In this document: piece after piece, positions 15,888-23,169 of the stretch
Position numbering within the stretch: the first letter of the stretch is position 1
How the letters are laid out: each line of letters begins with the position of its first letter
Assembly (NCBI GenBank): GCA_035274845.1
Contig: DATENU010000007.1
Coordinates: 62,001 to 126,000, forward strand
From: Chthoniobacterales bacterium
GTDB taxonomy: Bacteria > Verrucomicrobiota > Verrucomicrobiia > Chthoniobacterales > UBA10450
Direction: 5' to 3'
DNA length: 64,000 bases
Program-made: the position numbers and the translations under genes
The notes under the pieces: generated by a model
Database searches by the model: none
The model's input: only the letters and a program-made list of their open reading frames with translations
Told to the model about the DNA's origin: nothing

Positions 15888-17264
15888 CTACAATTCCAAC
15901 TCCACCCCCGGCGCTGGCACAATGACTTCCGAGCCCGGCAACTCCGCGGCCAGCTGCGCCCGGGTCCATTCCACCGCGGGCACGTCGCCATGCACGAGCA
16001 CGATTTTCTTCGGCGCGAGTTTTTTTACATAACTGACAATCGATTCGCGTGACGCGTGCGCACTGAATTGGAATTGCTCGATCTGGCAACGTAACGGCTG
16101 CGCGGGCTCGTCCGGATCAAGCGACACCATGTCTCCGGGCCGGGCCGCCTTGAGGACGCCAGCCGGCGATTCGGGGTCGGCGAACCCAACAAAGAAAATC
16201 GAGGCTTTCGGATTTTCGAGGACGCGCCGCGCGAAAATATTGGAGAGCGTTTTGGGCGTCATCATGCCACTGGAAAGAGCGTAGAGATGCCCGGGACGGG
16301 CGGTGGCGTCGTGAATGGTCTGGCCGTTCAAGATAAAAGGATCGACTTGCTCCATCAATTGCAAACGAGGCAGCAGCCGGCGAGTGGTCATGGCGCGGCG
16401 ATCGTAGATCTCCGTCATCTTCACGCTCAGCCCGCCGATGTAGACCGGGAAATCCCCGAGCAATTTCTCCCGCCGAAAGTTGTGAATCATTCCGAGCGCT
16501 TCCTGCGTTTTGCCCAAGGCAAACACCGGCATAAGAATGCAGCCGCCCCGGCTGAACGCCCGTTGAATGGCTTCCGCCAGCCGCCGCTCTTCGCCGGCGC
16601 GCGTGAACCCTTCCGGAAGCGGGCTGTCGCCGCGCGTCGTTTCGATGATCAACACATCGACGCCCGATTCGGGAAAGACCGCGCCCTTTGTGATCGTCTG
16701 GTCGTCGAAGTTCACATCGCCGCTGTAAAAAATAGTGCGGCCTTCCGCGCGCAGAATCACTCCGGCTGCGCCAAGGACATGACCCGCGTCCACGAATTCG
16801 ACGGTGAGCGTGCCTTCTTCGTGCGGCTTCGCCCGCTCCCCCGCGAGCGTGAACGGCTGGCCCAGCGGGCACCAGCGCCACCGGTCCGTCGCGCGATCCG
16901 TTTCCTTGTGGGTGAAGAGCGGATAGATCGCAACGCCGATTTCCTCCCGTTGCCGCATCATAACGCTGACCGAGTTGTGCAGCAGGGCGCTGCCGATTTC
17001 AGCGGTCGCTTCCGTCATGAAAATGCACGCGTCTGGCTGGCGCCGCATCAGAACCGGGAGGGTGCCGATGTGGTCGAGGTGGGCGTGCGAGATGATAATT
17101 CCATCGAGCGGCCGATCACCCAGCACGGAGAGGTTCGGGAGGGCGGCTTCCCCTTCCTCTTTGGGATGCATCCCGCAGTCGAGAACGAGCCGCTGCCCGG
17201 CCGCCTCGAGGTAATAGCTATTGGCGCCGATCTCGGTGCGACGCGTGAGATTCGTGAACTTCAA
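15888..17264 (-). CDS. Metallo-beta-lactamase / beta-CASP family RNase (YSH1/CPSF-like)
   Basis: 458-residue cytosolic nuclease. The N-terminal metallo-β-lactamase core has ISHAHLDHIGTLPVL (HxHxDH zinc motif, about residues 57-71), EFVDAGHVLGAAGVIL and FYSGDVNFDD. The inserted beta-CASP domain has CILMPVFALGKTQEAL and IYIGGLSVKM-like segments, and the C-terminal motifs SGMMTP, FSAHASRESIV and LVHGDVPAVEWTRAQL complete the family. Such bacterial proteins are RNA 5'-3' exo/endonucleases related to mRNA 3'-end processing factors; the precise substrate here is unknown. The start ATG gives MKFTNLTRRTEIGANSYYLE. It is 33 bases downstream of the four-helix-bundle gene. Confidence 0.92.
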   Translation of the reverse strand: MKFTNLTRRTEIGANSYYLEAAGQRLVLDCGMHPKEEGEAALPNLSVLGDRPLDGIIISHAHLDHIGTLPVLMRRQPDACIFMTEATAEIGSALLHNSVSVMMRQREEIGVAIYPLFTHKETDRATDRWRWCPLGQPFTLAGERAKPHEEGTLTVEFVDAGHVLGAAGVILRAEGRTIFYSGDVNFDDQTITKGAVFPESGVDVLIIETTRGDSPLPEGFTRAGEERRLAEAIQRAFSRGGCILMPVFALGKTQEALGMIHNFRREKLLGDFPVYIGGLSVKMTEIYDRRAMTTRRLLPRLQLMEQVDPFILNGQTIHDATARPGHLYALSSGMMTPKTLSNIFARRVLENPKASIFFVGFADPESPAGVLKAARPGDMVSLDPDEPAQPLRCQIEQFQFSAHASRESIVSYVKKLAPKKIVLVHGDVPAVEWTRAQLAAELPGSEVIVPAPGVELEL

Positions 17265-17275
17265 TTTCGGCTCTT

Positions 17276-17300
17276 CCTCTTGCTCTTCCTCTTGCTCTTA
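17276..17300. repeat. (TTGCTC)n/(TTCCTC)n tract, left flank of four-helix-bundle gene
   Basis: CTCTTCCTCTTGCTCTTCC repeated hexamers, the inverted counterpart of the GAGCAA tract at 17708-17735. It runs into the 3' end of the small gene at 17298. Confidence 0.75.
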
Positions 17301-17693
17301 CTCTGCTTCCCCATAACGCTCGCCGTCTTCTTGAACACGAGCCATCAGACTGTTCGTTAGTCCAATCAACATCGAGACAATTTCCAGGAGCTGCTCCTTC
17401 CCAGAACGGATCGTTTCCGCCTGAATCAGTCGCTTCGCCACCAATACATCGAGACACGCGGCGCATTCGAGCGCTGACCCGCGCGCGATATCCAGAAAAC
17501 GGCAACGATCCCGAATCGCAAATTTTCCATTTCCTTCGGCGATATTGAGCGGAACGCTCGTGGAGGCGCGGTCGAGTTGATCTTTCGCCGCCGCCTTCCC
17601 TCTTACCTGAGCAAGCAGATCGGTCGACCAAGTAACAAACACTATGGCCGATTGATAAACCTTAAGTCTCTCGTGATCGAATGAGGGGCGCAT
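17298..17693 (-). CDS. Four helix bundle protein (S23/IVS-like, TIGR02436 type)
   Basis: 131 residues, the family length. It starts FDHERLKVYQSAIVFV and carries the signature DQLDRASTSVPLNIAEG (about residues 39-55), then ARGSALECAACLDVLVAKRL and a C-terminal helix with LLEIVSMLIGLTNSLM. Relatives are the proteins encoded in 23S rRNA intervening sequences and many small stand-alone genes; they form pentameric helical assemblies of unknown function. The gene is bracketed by inverted GAGCAA/TTGCTC tracts, which suggests a repeat-associated insertion. It lies between the beta-CASP and dipeptidase genes on the same strand. Confidence 0.92.
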   Translation of the reverse strand: MRPSFDHERLKVYQSAIVFVTWSTDLLAQVRGKAAAKDQLDRASTSVPLNIAEGNGKFAIRDRCRFLDIARGSALECAACLDVLVAKRLIQAETIRSGKEQLLEIVSMLIGLTNSLMARVQEDGERYGEAE

Positions 17694-17707
17694 TCGATGA
17701 GATTGCG

Positions 17708-17735
17708 CGGGAGCAAGAGCAAGAGCAAGAGCGAG
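17708..17735. repeat. (GAGCAA)n tract, right flank of four-helix-bundle gene
   Basis: GGAGCAAGAGCAAGAGCAAG continuing to 17735, the inverted partner of the tract at 17276-17300, so the gene sits between two opposed hexamer tracts about 430 bases apart. Confidence 0.75.
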
Positions 17736-17741
17736 ACGGCT

Positions 17742-18785
17742 TCAGAGCCATTGCTCGAACACCCGCATCCAGTTTCGGAAGAGGATCTTTTCGATTTCGT
17801 CGTCCTGGAATCCGCGCTCGATCAACCGCCGGGTCAGGGCGCGGCTGTGGGAATGCTTTGCCAGCTCGGGAACGAAATGGGCGTAGGTGAATTTCTCCTG
17901 AAACGCGATCTGCTCCGCTTCCGACCATTGTCGATAGATGAATTCGAAAAAATCGAACCCGATGGCGACGCCGTCGATGCCGATCAAATCGCGCATGTGC
18001 TCAATGTGATCGATGTAGCGGTCCAGGGTGATTTCCTCCTTCTTCGGACTCACCAGGACGGCGTTGACCCCGATAACGCCGCCGCGCGCGCCGACGGCCT
18101 TGATCTGCTCGTCGGTGACGTTCCGCTCGATGTCGAAGTATTTCCGCGCATTCGTATGCGAGATGATCACGGGCCGCGTCGCCATCTCGATGATGTCGTC
18201 GAATCCGGCCGGGCTGATGTGGGCGAGATCGACGATGATTCCAAGCCGCTCGCATTCCCGAATCACATCGCGTCCGAAAGGCGTGAGGCCGCCGCGCGGC
18301 GAACCGGTCGGGGCAAACAGGCCGCCATCCCCGGCCGCGTTCCGGCGGACGTGGGTCAGGCAAAGCGAACGCAAACCGAGCTCGTAAAAAACCCGGAGGA
18401 GATCGAGATCGGCCCCGAGGGGCTCAACACCTTCCATCGTAAGAAGGAGAGCAATCTTGTTTTGTTCGCGGGCCCGTAGAATTTCCGCGTGGCTTCGGCA
18501 AATCGCGAACCGGCCCGAAGCATCCACCTCGAGATAAAGCCGCGCGATTTGGTCGAGGGCAATCCGCAATCCCATCTCAGGCAGGTAGCGATCTTCAAGA
18601 TAGAGCGCGACGCCGGCCACTCCGATGTCGCCCGCGACCAGGTCATCGAGGAAATCCGTTGCCAGCACATTTTGGCGGCCGCGCTTGTCATACAAATCCA
18701 TCGGCAGATCGAAATGCATGTCGATCACGCCGTGGCGGTGGAGGCGGGAAATCCGCTCTTCGATCCCTTCGTTCGCGTCGGTCAC
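17742..18785 (-). CDS. Membrane dipeptidase (peptidase M19, renal dipeptidase family)
   Basis: 347-residue zinc dipeptidase. Metal ligands are visible: GVIDMHFDLP (HxD), LLTMEGVEPLG (bridging Glu), VDLAHISPAGFDDI (His), IISHTNARKYF (His), and IGIDGVAIGFDFFEF (Asp). These enzymes hydrolyse dipeptides, including D-residue ones. I start at GTG 18785, because it overlaps the stop of the upstream CHASE2 gene as GTGA and gives VTDANEGIEERISRLHRHGV; the longer frame would read antisense-quality residues out of the neighbour. No signal peptide is evident. Translational coupling implies joint expression with the CHASE2 protein. Confidence 0.92.
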   Translation of the reverse strand: MTDANEGIEERISRLHRHGVIDMHFDLPMDLYDKRGRQNVLATDFLDDLVAGDIGVAGVALYLEDRYLPEMGLRIALDQIARLYLEVDASGRFAICRSHAEILRAREQNKIALLLTMEGVEPLGADLDLLRVFYELGLRSLCLTHVRRNAAGDGGLFAPTGSPRGGLTPFGRDVIRECERLGIIVDLAHISPAGFDDIIEMATRPVIISHTNARKYFDIERNVTDEQIKAVGARGGVIGVNAVLVSPKKEEITLDRYIDHIEHMRDLIGIDGVAIGFDFFEFIYRQWSEAEQIAFQEKFTYAHFVPELAKHSHSRALTRRLIERGFQDDEIEKILFRNWMRVFEQWL

Positions 18786-20005
18786 GGAGTAGGTGGAGAG
18801 ACTGCGATCACGTCGCGCGCAGCGTGGGAACGATGGGGAATGAGGATCGAGATGAGCACCAGCAGCCAAAGTGCGCCCAGGGGCAGCACCCCCGGAAGCC
18901 AGATCAGCCAGCGCGAGACAATGGCCAGAGACACCAGGCAATAGGCCGCCGTAAAGGCGATCGCGACCAAAACCAGATCGATTCGGGAACGACTTCGTAA
19001 TTGACCGACCACGAAAGCGAGCGCCAGAAGAAGGACGTAATCGAAAATCCAGCTAACCCGACGGACATAGGCGTTCGACTGGATCGTCGCGATCGTGGCT
19101 GCGAAAAGGTCCGGAGGCGCGAGCGGGTTCGCGGGCGTGCGGGCCAGGACAATCCGGTCGCGCAACGAATCCGTTTCCGCGTCCTTTTTCGGTCCGGCGT
19201 CCCGCTGCTGCGCGGCCACGAGCAATTCGCTCAACGCCATGCGACGAGCTTTCTTGATGGCATTCCGTGAAACCAAAAGAGTTCCATCCGAACGAATCGG
19301 AATCCTGCGACCTTGCGGGAGGGAAATGTGCGAATCGAGATCGATGGTGACCTCCGCCGGCGTGACGCGCAGCCAAAGCAGAATTGCTTCGAGAGCGAAA
19401 GAGGGAATGACCTCGCCTCGATAGCGGAAGAGCAGCGGCACGTGGATGTCGTCCGCAACTTCATCGGGAAGGTTAGTGAAACCAGCCGTGCCCAGGAGAC
19501 GGATCTCCTCGTTCGGCTGCCGCCCAATCCCAGAATATTCCACCAGGTCGCCGCGCTTCCCTTTCACCTGGGTGAACCCCTGAATCTCGGGGCCCGGCGC
19601 ATCCGGATCGGGATTCTTGGTCAATTCCGCGCCCAAAAGAAGGAGCGGCACCCGCATCGCCTGGTCGATAAAGACTTGCTCGTTCCCCTTCTCGCTTTCG
19701 CGCCATTTCAAAATATTTTCGAACGCCACCACCGTCGGCTGAAAGGAGAGAACCGACTGAAGGAAAAGCGCGAACTCAAGGGGCGTCAGAGCGCTTGATT
19801 CCAGCGCAGGAGCGTTGGCATCACGCAGGGCGGGGTCGGCGCCGATCTCCACCACCGTCAAAGGCGCCGCGGGCCCATGCGAATCCGAATTATTCAGAAG
19901 CCATCTCAGGAAAAATTCTTCTGTTTGGGCGAGTCGCGGTTCGCGCAAAAAGAGAGTTCCAAGCAGCAAAACCACCAGCATCAGCCAAAGAGTAGTTCGC
20001 GGCAT
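18782..20005 (-). CDS. CHASE2-domain membrane protein without an output domain
   Basis: 407 residues from ATG 20005. N-terminal signal anchor (TTLWLMLVVLLLGTLFL), a periplasmic CHASE2 sensor region (about 35-300; LTVVEIGADPALRDA, PTVVAFENILKW, LLFRYRGEVIPSFALEAILL, DSLRDRIVLART), then three hydrophobic helices (YVLLLALAFVVGQLR, LVAIAFTAAYCLVSLAIV, LPLGALWLLVLISILI). In most CHASE2 proteins a cyclase, kinase or phosphatase follows; here the protein ends 20 residues after the last helix. A long frame continues upstream to 20917 but it is antisense to nadA and is rejected. It is coupled by GTGA to a dipeptidase gene. Confidence 0.85.
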   Translation of the reverse strand: MPRTTLWLMLVVLLLGTLFLREPRLAQTEEFFLRWLLNNSDSHGPAAPLTVVEIGADPALRDANAPALESSALTPLEFALFLQSVLSFQPTVVAFENILKWRESEKGNEQVFIDQAMRVPLLLLGAELTKNPDPDAPGPEIQGFTQVKGKRGDLVEYSGIGRQPNEEIRLLGTAGFTNLPDEVADDIHVPLLFRYRGEVIPSFALEAILLWLRVTPAEVTIDLDSHISLPQGRRIPIRSDGTLLVSRNAIKKARRMALSELLVAAQQRDAGPKKDAETDSLRDRIVLARTPANPLAPPDLFAATIATIQSNAYVRRVSWIFDYVLLLALAFVVGQLRSRSRIDLVLVAIAFTAAYCLVSLAIVSRWLIWLPGVLPLGALWLLVLISILIPHRSHAARDVIAVSPPTP

Positions 20006-20027
20006 TGTGGCAGAAGTGAAACGGGGA

Positions 20028-20150
20028 AAGTGACAGGTGACAAGTGACAAGTGCGCTGGAGCCGGCACGCCATCGTGCCGGGGGGGTGACGCACCGCTTA
20101 CTCCCAACGGCCTGATGGCAGGCCGTCTCCAACCTGAGGGCGAGCCGTCT
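20028..20150. repeat. (GTGACAA)n and GGAGCCGGC/GGCCTGATGGCAGGCC hairpin repeats
   Basis: GTGACAGGTGACAAGTGACA direct repeats, then GGAGCCGGCACGCCATCGTG (as at 14973-14995) and a GGCCTGATGGCAGGCC hairpin. No coding signal; it separates the nadA stop from the CHASE2 start. Confidence 0.7.
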
Positions 20151-20157
20151 CCAGATT

Positions 20158-21108
20158 CTACTTGCTCAGCTCGAGCATCCGCAGAATCGGCGCTTCCGCC
20201 CGTTTGCGCAGAGACTCCGGGAGAATGATCTCGGGCTGCATATCCCGAAGGGCGGCGTGCGCTTTCTCCAGCGTGTTCATTTTCATAAACCGGCACTCGC
20301 CGCAGAAGCAGTTTTCCGTCGGCCCGGGAATGAAAAGCTTGCCGGGCACTTCCTTTTTCAAGCGATGCAACATTCCCGCTTCTGTGACAACGATGATTTC
20401 GCGCGCGGGCGAGTTTCGGCAAAAACCGATCATCTTTTCGGTCGAGCAAACTTCGTCGGCCAGCAAACGCACCGCGTAGGTGCACTCCGGATGGGCGACC
20501 ACGGGCGCGTTGGGGTAGGTCTCCCGAATCTTGTTGATGCTGCGAGCGGTGAATTCCACGTGGACATAACAGTTGCCCTGCCAGAGGTCCATTTTGCGCC
20601 CGGTGCGCTCCATTACCCATGCGCCGAGATTTTGGTCGGGAACGAAGAGAATATTGCGATCGGCCGGCGCAGCGCGGACGATTTTCTCGGCGTTGCCACT
20701 GGTGCAGATCACGTCGGAAAGCGCCTTCACGCCGGCGCTGCAATTGATGTAGGCGATAACGTAGTAGTTCTTCTCTGGGTGCGCCTCGAGGAACGCCTTC
20801 AGTTTCTCCGGCGGACACGATACGGAGAGCGAACAGCCGGCGTCGAGATCGGGAAGCAGGACTTTCTTGTTCGGGTTGAGGATCTTGGCGGTCTCGGCCA
20901 TGAAATGGACGCCGCAAAAGAGAATGACGTCCGCGCTCGTTTGCGCCGCCTGGAAACTCAGGCCTAACGAATCTCCGACGTAATCGGCAATGTCCTGGAG
21001 CTCTGGGACCTGGTAATTGTGCGCCAGGATCACGGCGTTTCGCTCCCGCTTCAGCTCCTGGATTTCTTCCACGAGGTCGAGACCGAAATTTACACCGGCG
21101 GCTACCAT
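20158..21108 (-). CDS. nadA: Quinolinate synthase A
   Basis: 316-residue [4Fe-4S] enzyme that condenses iminoaspartate with dihydroxyacetone phosphate to quinolinate in NAD biosynthesis. Motifs: AVILAHNYQVPELQDIADYV, VHFMAETAKILNP, LPDLDAGCSLSVSCPPEKL, YINCSAGVKALSDVICTSGN, FVPDQNLGAWV, VAHPECTYAV and TENCFCGECRFMKMNTL, which supply the three cluster cysteines. Length and motifs are normal. It is divergent from proC with only 21 bases between the two start codons. NadB and NadC are not in the window. Confidence 0.97.
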   Translation of the reverse strand: MVAAGVNFGLDLVEEIQELKRERNAVILAHNYQVPELQDIADYVGDSLGLSFQAAQTSADVILFCGVHFMAETAKILNPNKKVLLPDLDAGCSLSVSCPPEKLKAFLEAHPEKNYYVIAYINCSAGVKALSDVICTSGNAEKIVRAAPADRNILFVPDQNLGAWVMERTGRKMDLWQGNCYVHVEFTARSINKIRETYPNAPVVAHPECTYAVRLLADEVCSTEKMIGFCRNSPAREIIVVTEAGMLHRLKKEVPGKLFIPGPTENCFCGECRFMKMNTLEKAHAALRDMQPEIILPESLRKRAEAPILRMLELSK

Positions 21109-21129
21109 TGCTTAATATGCGGCCAACCT

Positions 21130-21957
21130 ATGGATTCTCAAACCTCCGCCGCGGCGTATCGACTTGGTTTTATTGGCGGCGGCAAGCTGGCCGGCTCGGT
21201 CATTCGCGGACTGGTCCGGGCCCGATATTGCGCGCCGGGATCGATCCTCGTCAGCGAACCGAATGAAGACACGCGGCGGATCCTCGAGCATGAGTTGGGC
21301 ATTTCCGGGACGGCGGAGAACGCCGAGGTCGCGGAAAAAAGCGACGTGATCTTCGTCGGCGTGAAGCCGGCGGTGGTGCTGCCGATTCTGAAGGAATTGG
21401 CGCCGATCCTGGAACGCAAGCTGGTCGTTTCGTTCGCGGCAGGGGTGCGGCTGGCGAGCATGGAGAAGGTAGCCGCCGCTCACTTCATTCGGGCGATGAC
21501 CAATACGCCTTCGGCCATCTGCCGCGCCGCCACCGCGCTGGCCCGGGGCAGCCGAACGACCAACAGTGAGCTTTCCTCCGTTCGTGAAATCTTCGGGGCC
21601 ATCGGTGCCGTCGTCGAAATCGCCGAAGGCCAGATCGATGCGGTGACCGCGCTCTCGGGAAGCGGGCCCGCTTTTGTTTACACCGTTATCGAAGCGCTCG
21701 CGCGGGGCGGAGAAAAGATGGGACTGAGCTGGGAAGCAGCCCTGGCTCTCGCCGCCCAGACGGTTTTCGGCGCCGGGCAGCTCGCGAGCGAAACGAAAAT
21801 GTCGCCTGAAGATTTGCGGAAGATGGTCGTCACCCCCGGCGGGACGACAGCCGCTGGCCTCGCCGCGATGGAGGAACACAAAACCGCGGATGGTTTGATC
21901 GCAGCAGTCGAAGCTGCCACCAGGCGGGGCGCCGAAATGGCGAAGGAGAATCAGTAG
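21130..21957 (+). CDS. proC: Pyrroline-5-carboxylate reductase
   Basis: 275-residue NAD(P)H enzyme for the last step of proline synthesis. Rossmann motif LGFIGGGKLAGSVIRGL at the N-terminus, then DVIFVGVKPAVVLPIL, FIRAMTNTPSAIC and the dimer/active-site region DAVTALSGSGPAFVYTVIEALA; the C-terminal VVTPGGTTAAGLAAME is the ProC signature. ATG 21130 gives a normal start; the frame upstream to 21019 lies over nadA and is not needed. An element with CTGTAGCC ends follows the stop by 1 base. Confidence 0.96.
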   Translation: MDSQTSAAAYRLGFIGGGKLAGSVIRGLVRARYCAPGSILVSEPNEDTRRILEHELGISGTAENAEVAEKSDVIFVGVKPAVVLPILKELAPILERKLVVSFAAGVRLASMEKVAAAHFIRAMTNTPSAICRAATALARGSRTTNSELSSVREIFGAIGAVVEIAEGQIDAVTALSGSGPAFVYTVIEALARGGEKMGLSWEAALALAAQTVFGAGQLASETKMSPEDLRKMVVTPGGTTAAGLAAMEEHKTADGLIAAVEAATRRGAEMAKENQ

Positions 21958-21958
21958 C

Positions 21959-22027
21959 TGTAGCCGTCGCCCTGTGGGCGACGCATCGAGCCTTTATGCC
22001 GACGCTTCGCACAGCGAAGCGGCTACA
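21959..22027. repeat. CTGTAGCCGTCGCC hairpin repeat
   Basis: Ends CTGTAGCCGTCGCC and GAAGCGGCTACAG are inverted, with internal hairpins (CGTCGCCCTGTGGGCGACG and CGCTTCGCACAGCGAAGCG). It fills the space between the convergent proC and aroE genes. Confidence 0.85.
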
Positions 22028-22048
22028 GAAGAAACGGTTACAGAAAAG

Positions 22049-22957
22049 CTATCTCAGCGCCTTCCGCATCGCTTCGATTGGCGCCGGCCGGTCGAACCAA
22101 ATCTCGAAGGCGAGCGCGCCCTGGTGCAGCAACATCGAGAGCCCGTTGGCCCCACGCGCACCGGACTCGATTGCGCCGGTGACAAAAGCCGTCGGGCGGC
22201 CCGAGTAGACGGTGTCGTAGACCATTAAATGCGGCTCGAGCAATCGGGCCGGTATCGGCAAGGAATCGTTTCGATTAAGACCAAGCGGCGTCGCGTTCAC
22301 CACCAGATCCGTATTCGCGATCTGAAAACGCAACGCCGCCTCGTCGAGCGCGACCGACTGGAGTCGCGCGACCGGCCCGAGCACTCGCGGCCCGGCAAAG
22401 AACGGGCGCAACTCCTCGACCAGCGCGCCACCTTTTCCGGCATCGCGATTCGCCACCACCAATCGCTCGCAATTTTCCCTGGCACATTGCCACGCGATCG
22501 CCCTCGCGGCTCCCCCTGCCCCGAGGAGAAGAATCCGCAAATCGCGCAGATCGACCGCGAACTCTTCCCGAATCGCCTGGGCGAACCCCCGTCCGTCGGT
22601 ATTGAAGCCGCGTAGCTTCCCTGCCTCGACTTTGATCGTGTTGATGGCGCCGATCTCACGCGCCGCCTCGTCCAATTCGTGAACCAACGCCACCGCCGCA
22701 ACCTTGTGCGGCACCGTCAGGTTCACGCCGGCGAAATCCAGTTGCGGCAGCAACTCGAGCGCTGGCTTAAGTTCGTCCGGCGCGATCTCGAAGCGAGCGT
22801 ATTGCATCGCGAGGTCGGCTTCCTTCAAGGCCGCGTTCTGCATTTGCGGCGAAAGCGAGTGCGCCACCGGTTGGCCGAAAACGCCGAGGCGGACCGGAGG
22901 CTTCGCCTTCTTAAAAGAGACGCCTTGCAGATCGGCCAGCGTAAAGATGTCCTTCAC
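22049..22957 (-). CDS. aroE: Shikimate dehydrogenase
   Basis: 302-residue NADP enzyme of the shikimate pathway. Motifs: GVFGQPVAHSLSPQMQNAAL (substrate Ser residues), FAGVNLTVPHKVAAV with the catalytic Lys, EIGAINTIKVE, LRGFNTDGRGFAQAI, Rossmann LLLGAGGAARAIAW, and LVVNATPLGL. The N-terminus has about 20 additional residues (MKDIFTLADLQGVSFKKAKP) before the usual start, common in this group. Flanked by repeats on both sides, no operon partners. Confidence 0.95.
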   Translation of the reverse strand: MKDIFTLADLQGVSFKKAKPPVRLGVFGQPVAHSLSPQMQNAALKEADLAMQYARFEIAPDELKPALELLPQLDFAGVNLTVPHKVAAVALVHELDEAAREIGAINTIKVEAGKLRGFNTDGRGFAQAIREEFAVDLRDLRILLLGAGGAARAIAWQCARENCERLVVANRDAGKGGALVEELRPFFAGPRVLGPVARLQSVALDEAALRFQIANTDLVVNATPLGLNRNDSLPIPARLLEPHLMVYDTVYSGRPTAFVTGAIESGARGANGLSMLLHQGALAFEIWFDRPAPIEAMRKALR

Positions 22958-22977
22958 CGTATGACGGGATAATGCTT

Positions 22978-23125
22978 CAAGGAGCGGCGGTTTGAAACCG
23001 CCGGTTTTTGTAGTGACGCCGCTCGGTCGGCGTACTTCCCTGAGGTTCCAGGCGGCATGTTCGTACGGCGACAGAGCGCCGTCGCTACAGCAGAAAAATC
23101 GGCGATTTCAAATCGCCGCTCCTTG
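22978..23125. repeat. CAAGGAGCGGCGG element with a nested GTAGTGACGCCG element
   Basis: Outer arms CAAGGAGCGGCGGTTTGAAA and TTTCAAATCGCCGCTCCTTG; inner element 23009-23089 with ends TGTAGTGACGCCGCTC and GAGCGCCGTCGCTACA. A clean nested insertion between the divergent aroE and glnS genes. Confidence 0.88.
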
Positions 23126-23169
23126 GGTTTGCCGGTCGTTACCTTCCTCTGCTACCGTCGCGCAGGAAA

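Noticed and set aside
20006..20917. N-terminal extension of the CHASE2 frame by about 300 residues
   Set aside because: It is antisense to nadA and composed of Arg/Ser/Gly-rich shadow sequence; ATG 20005 gives a proper membrane anchor.
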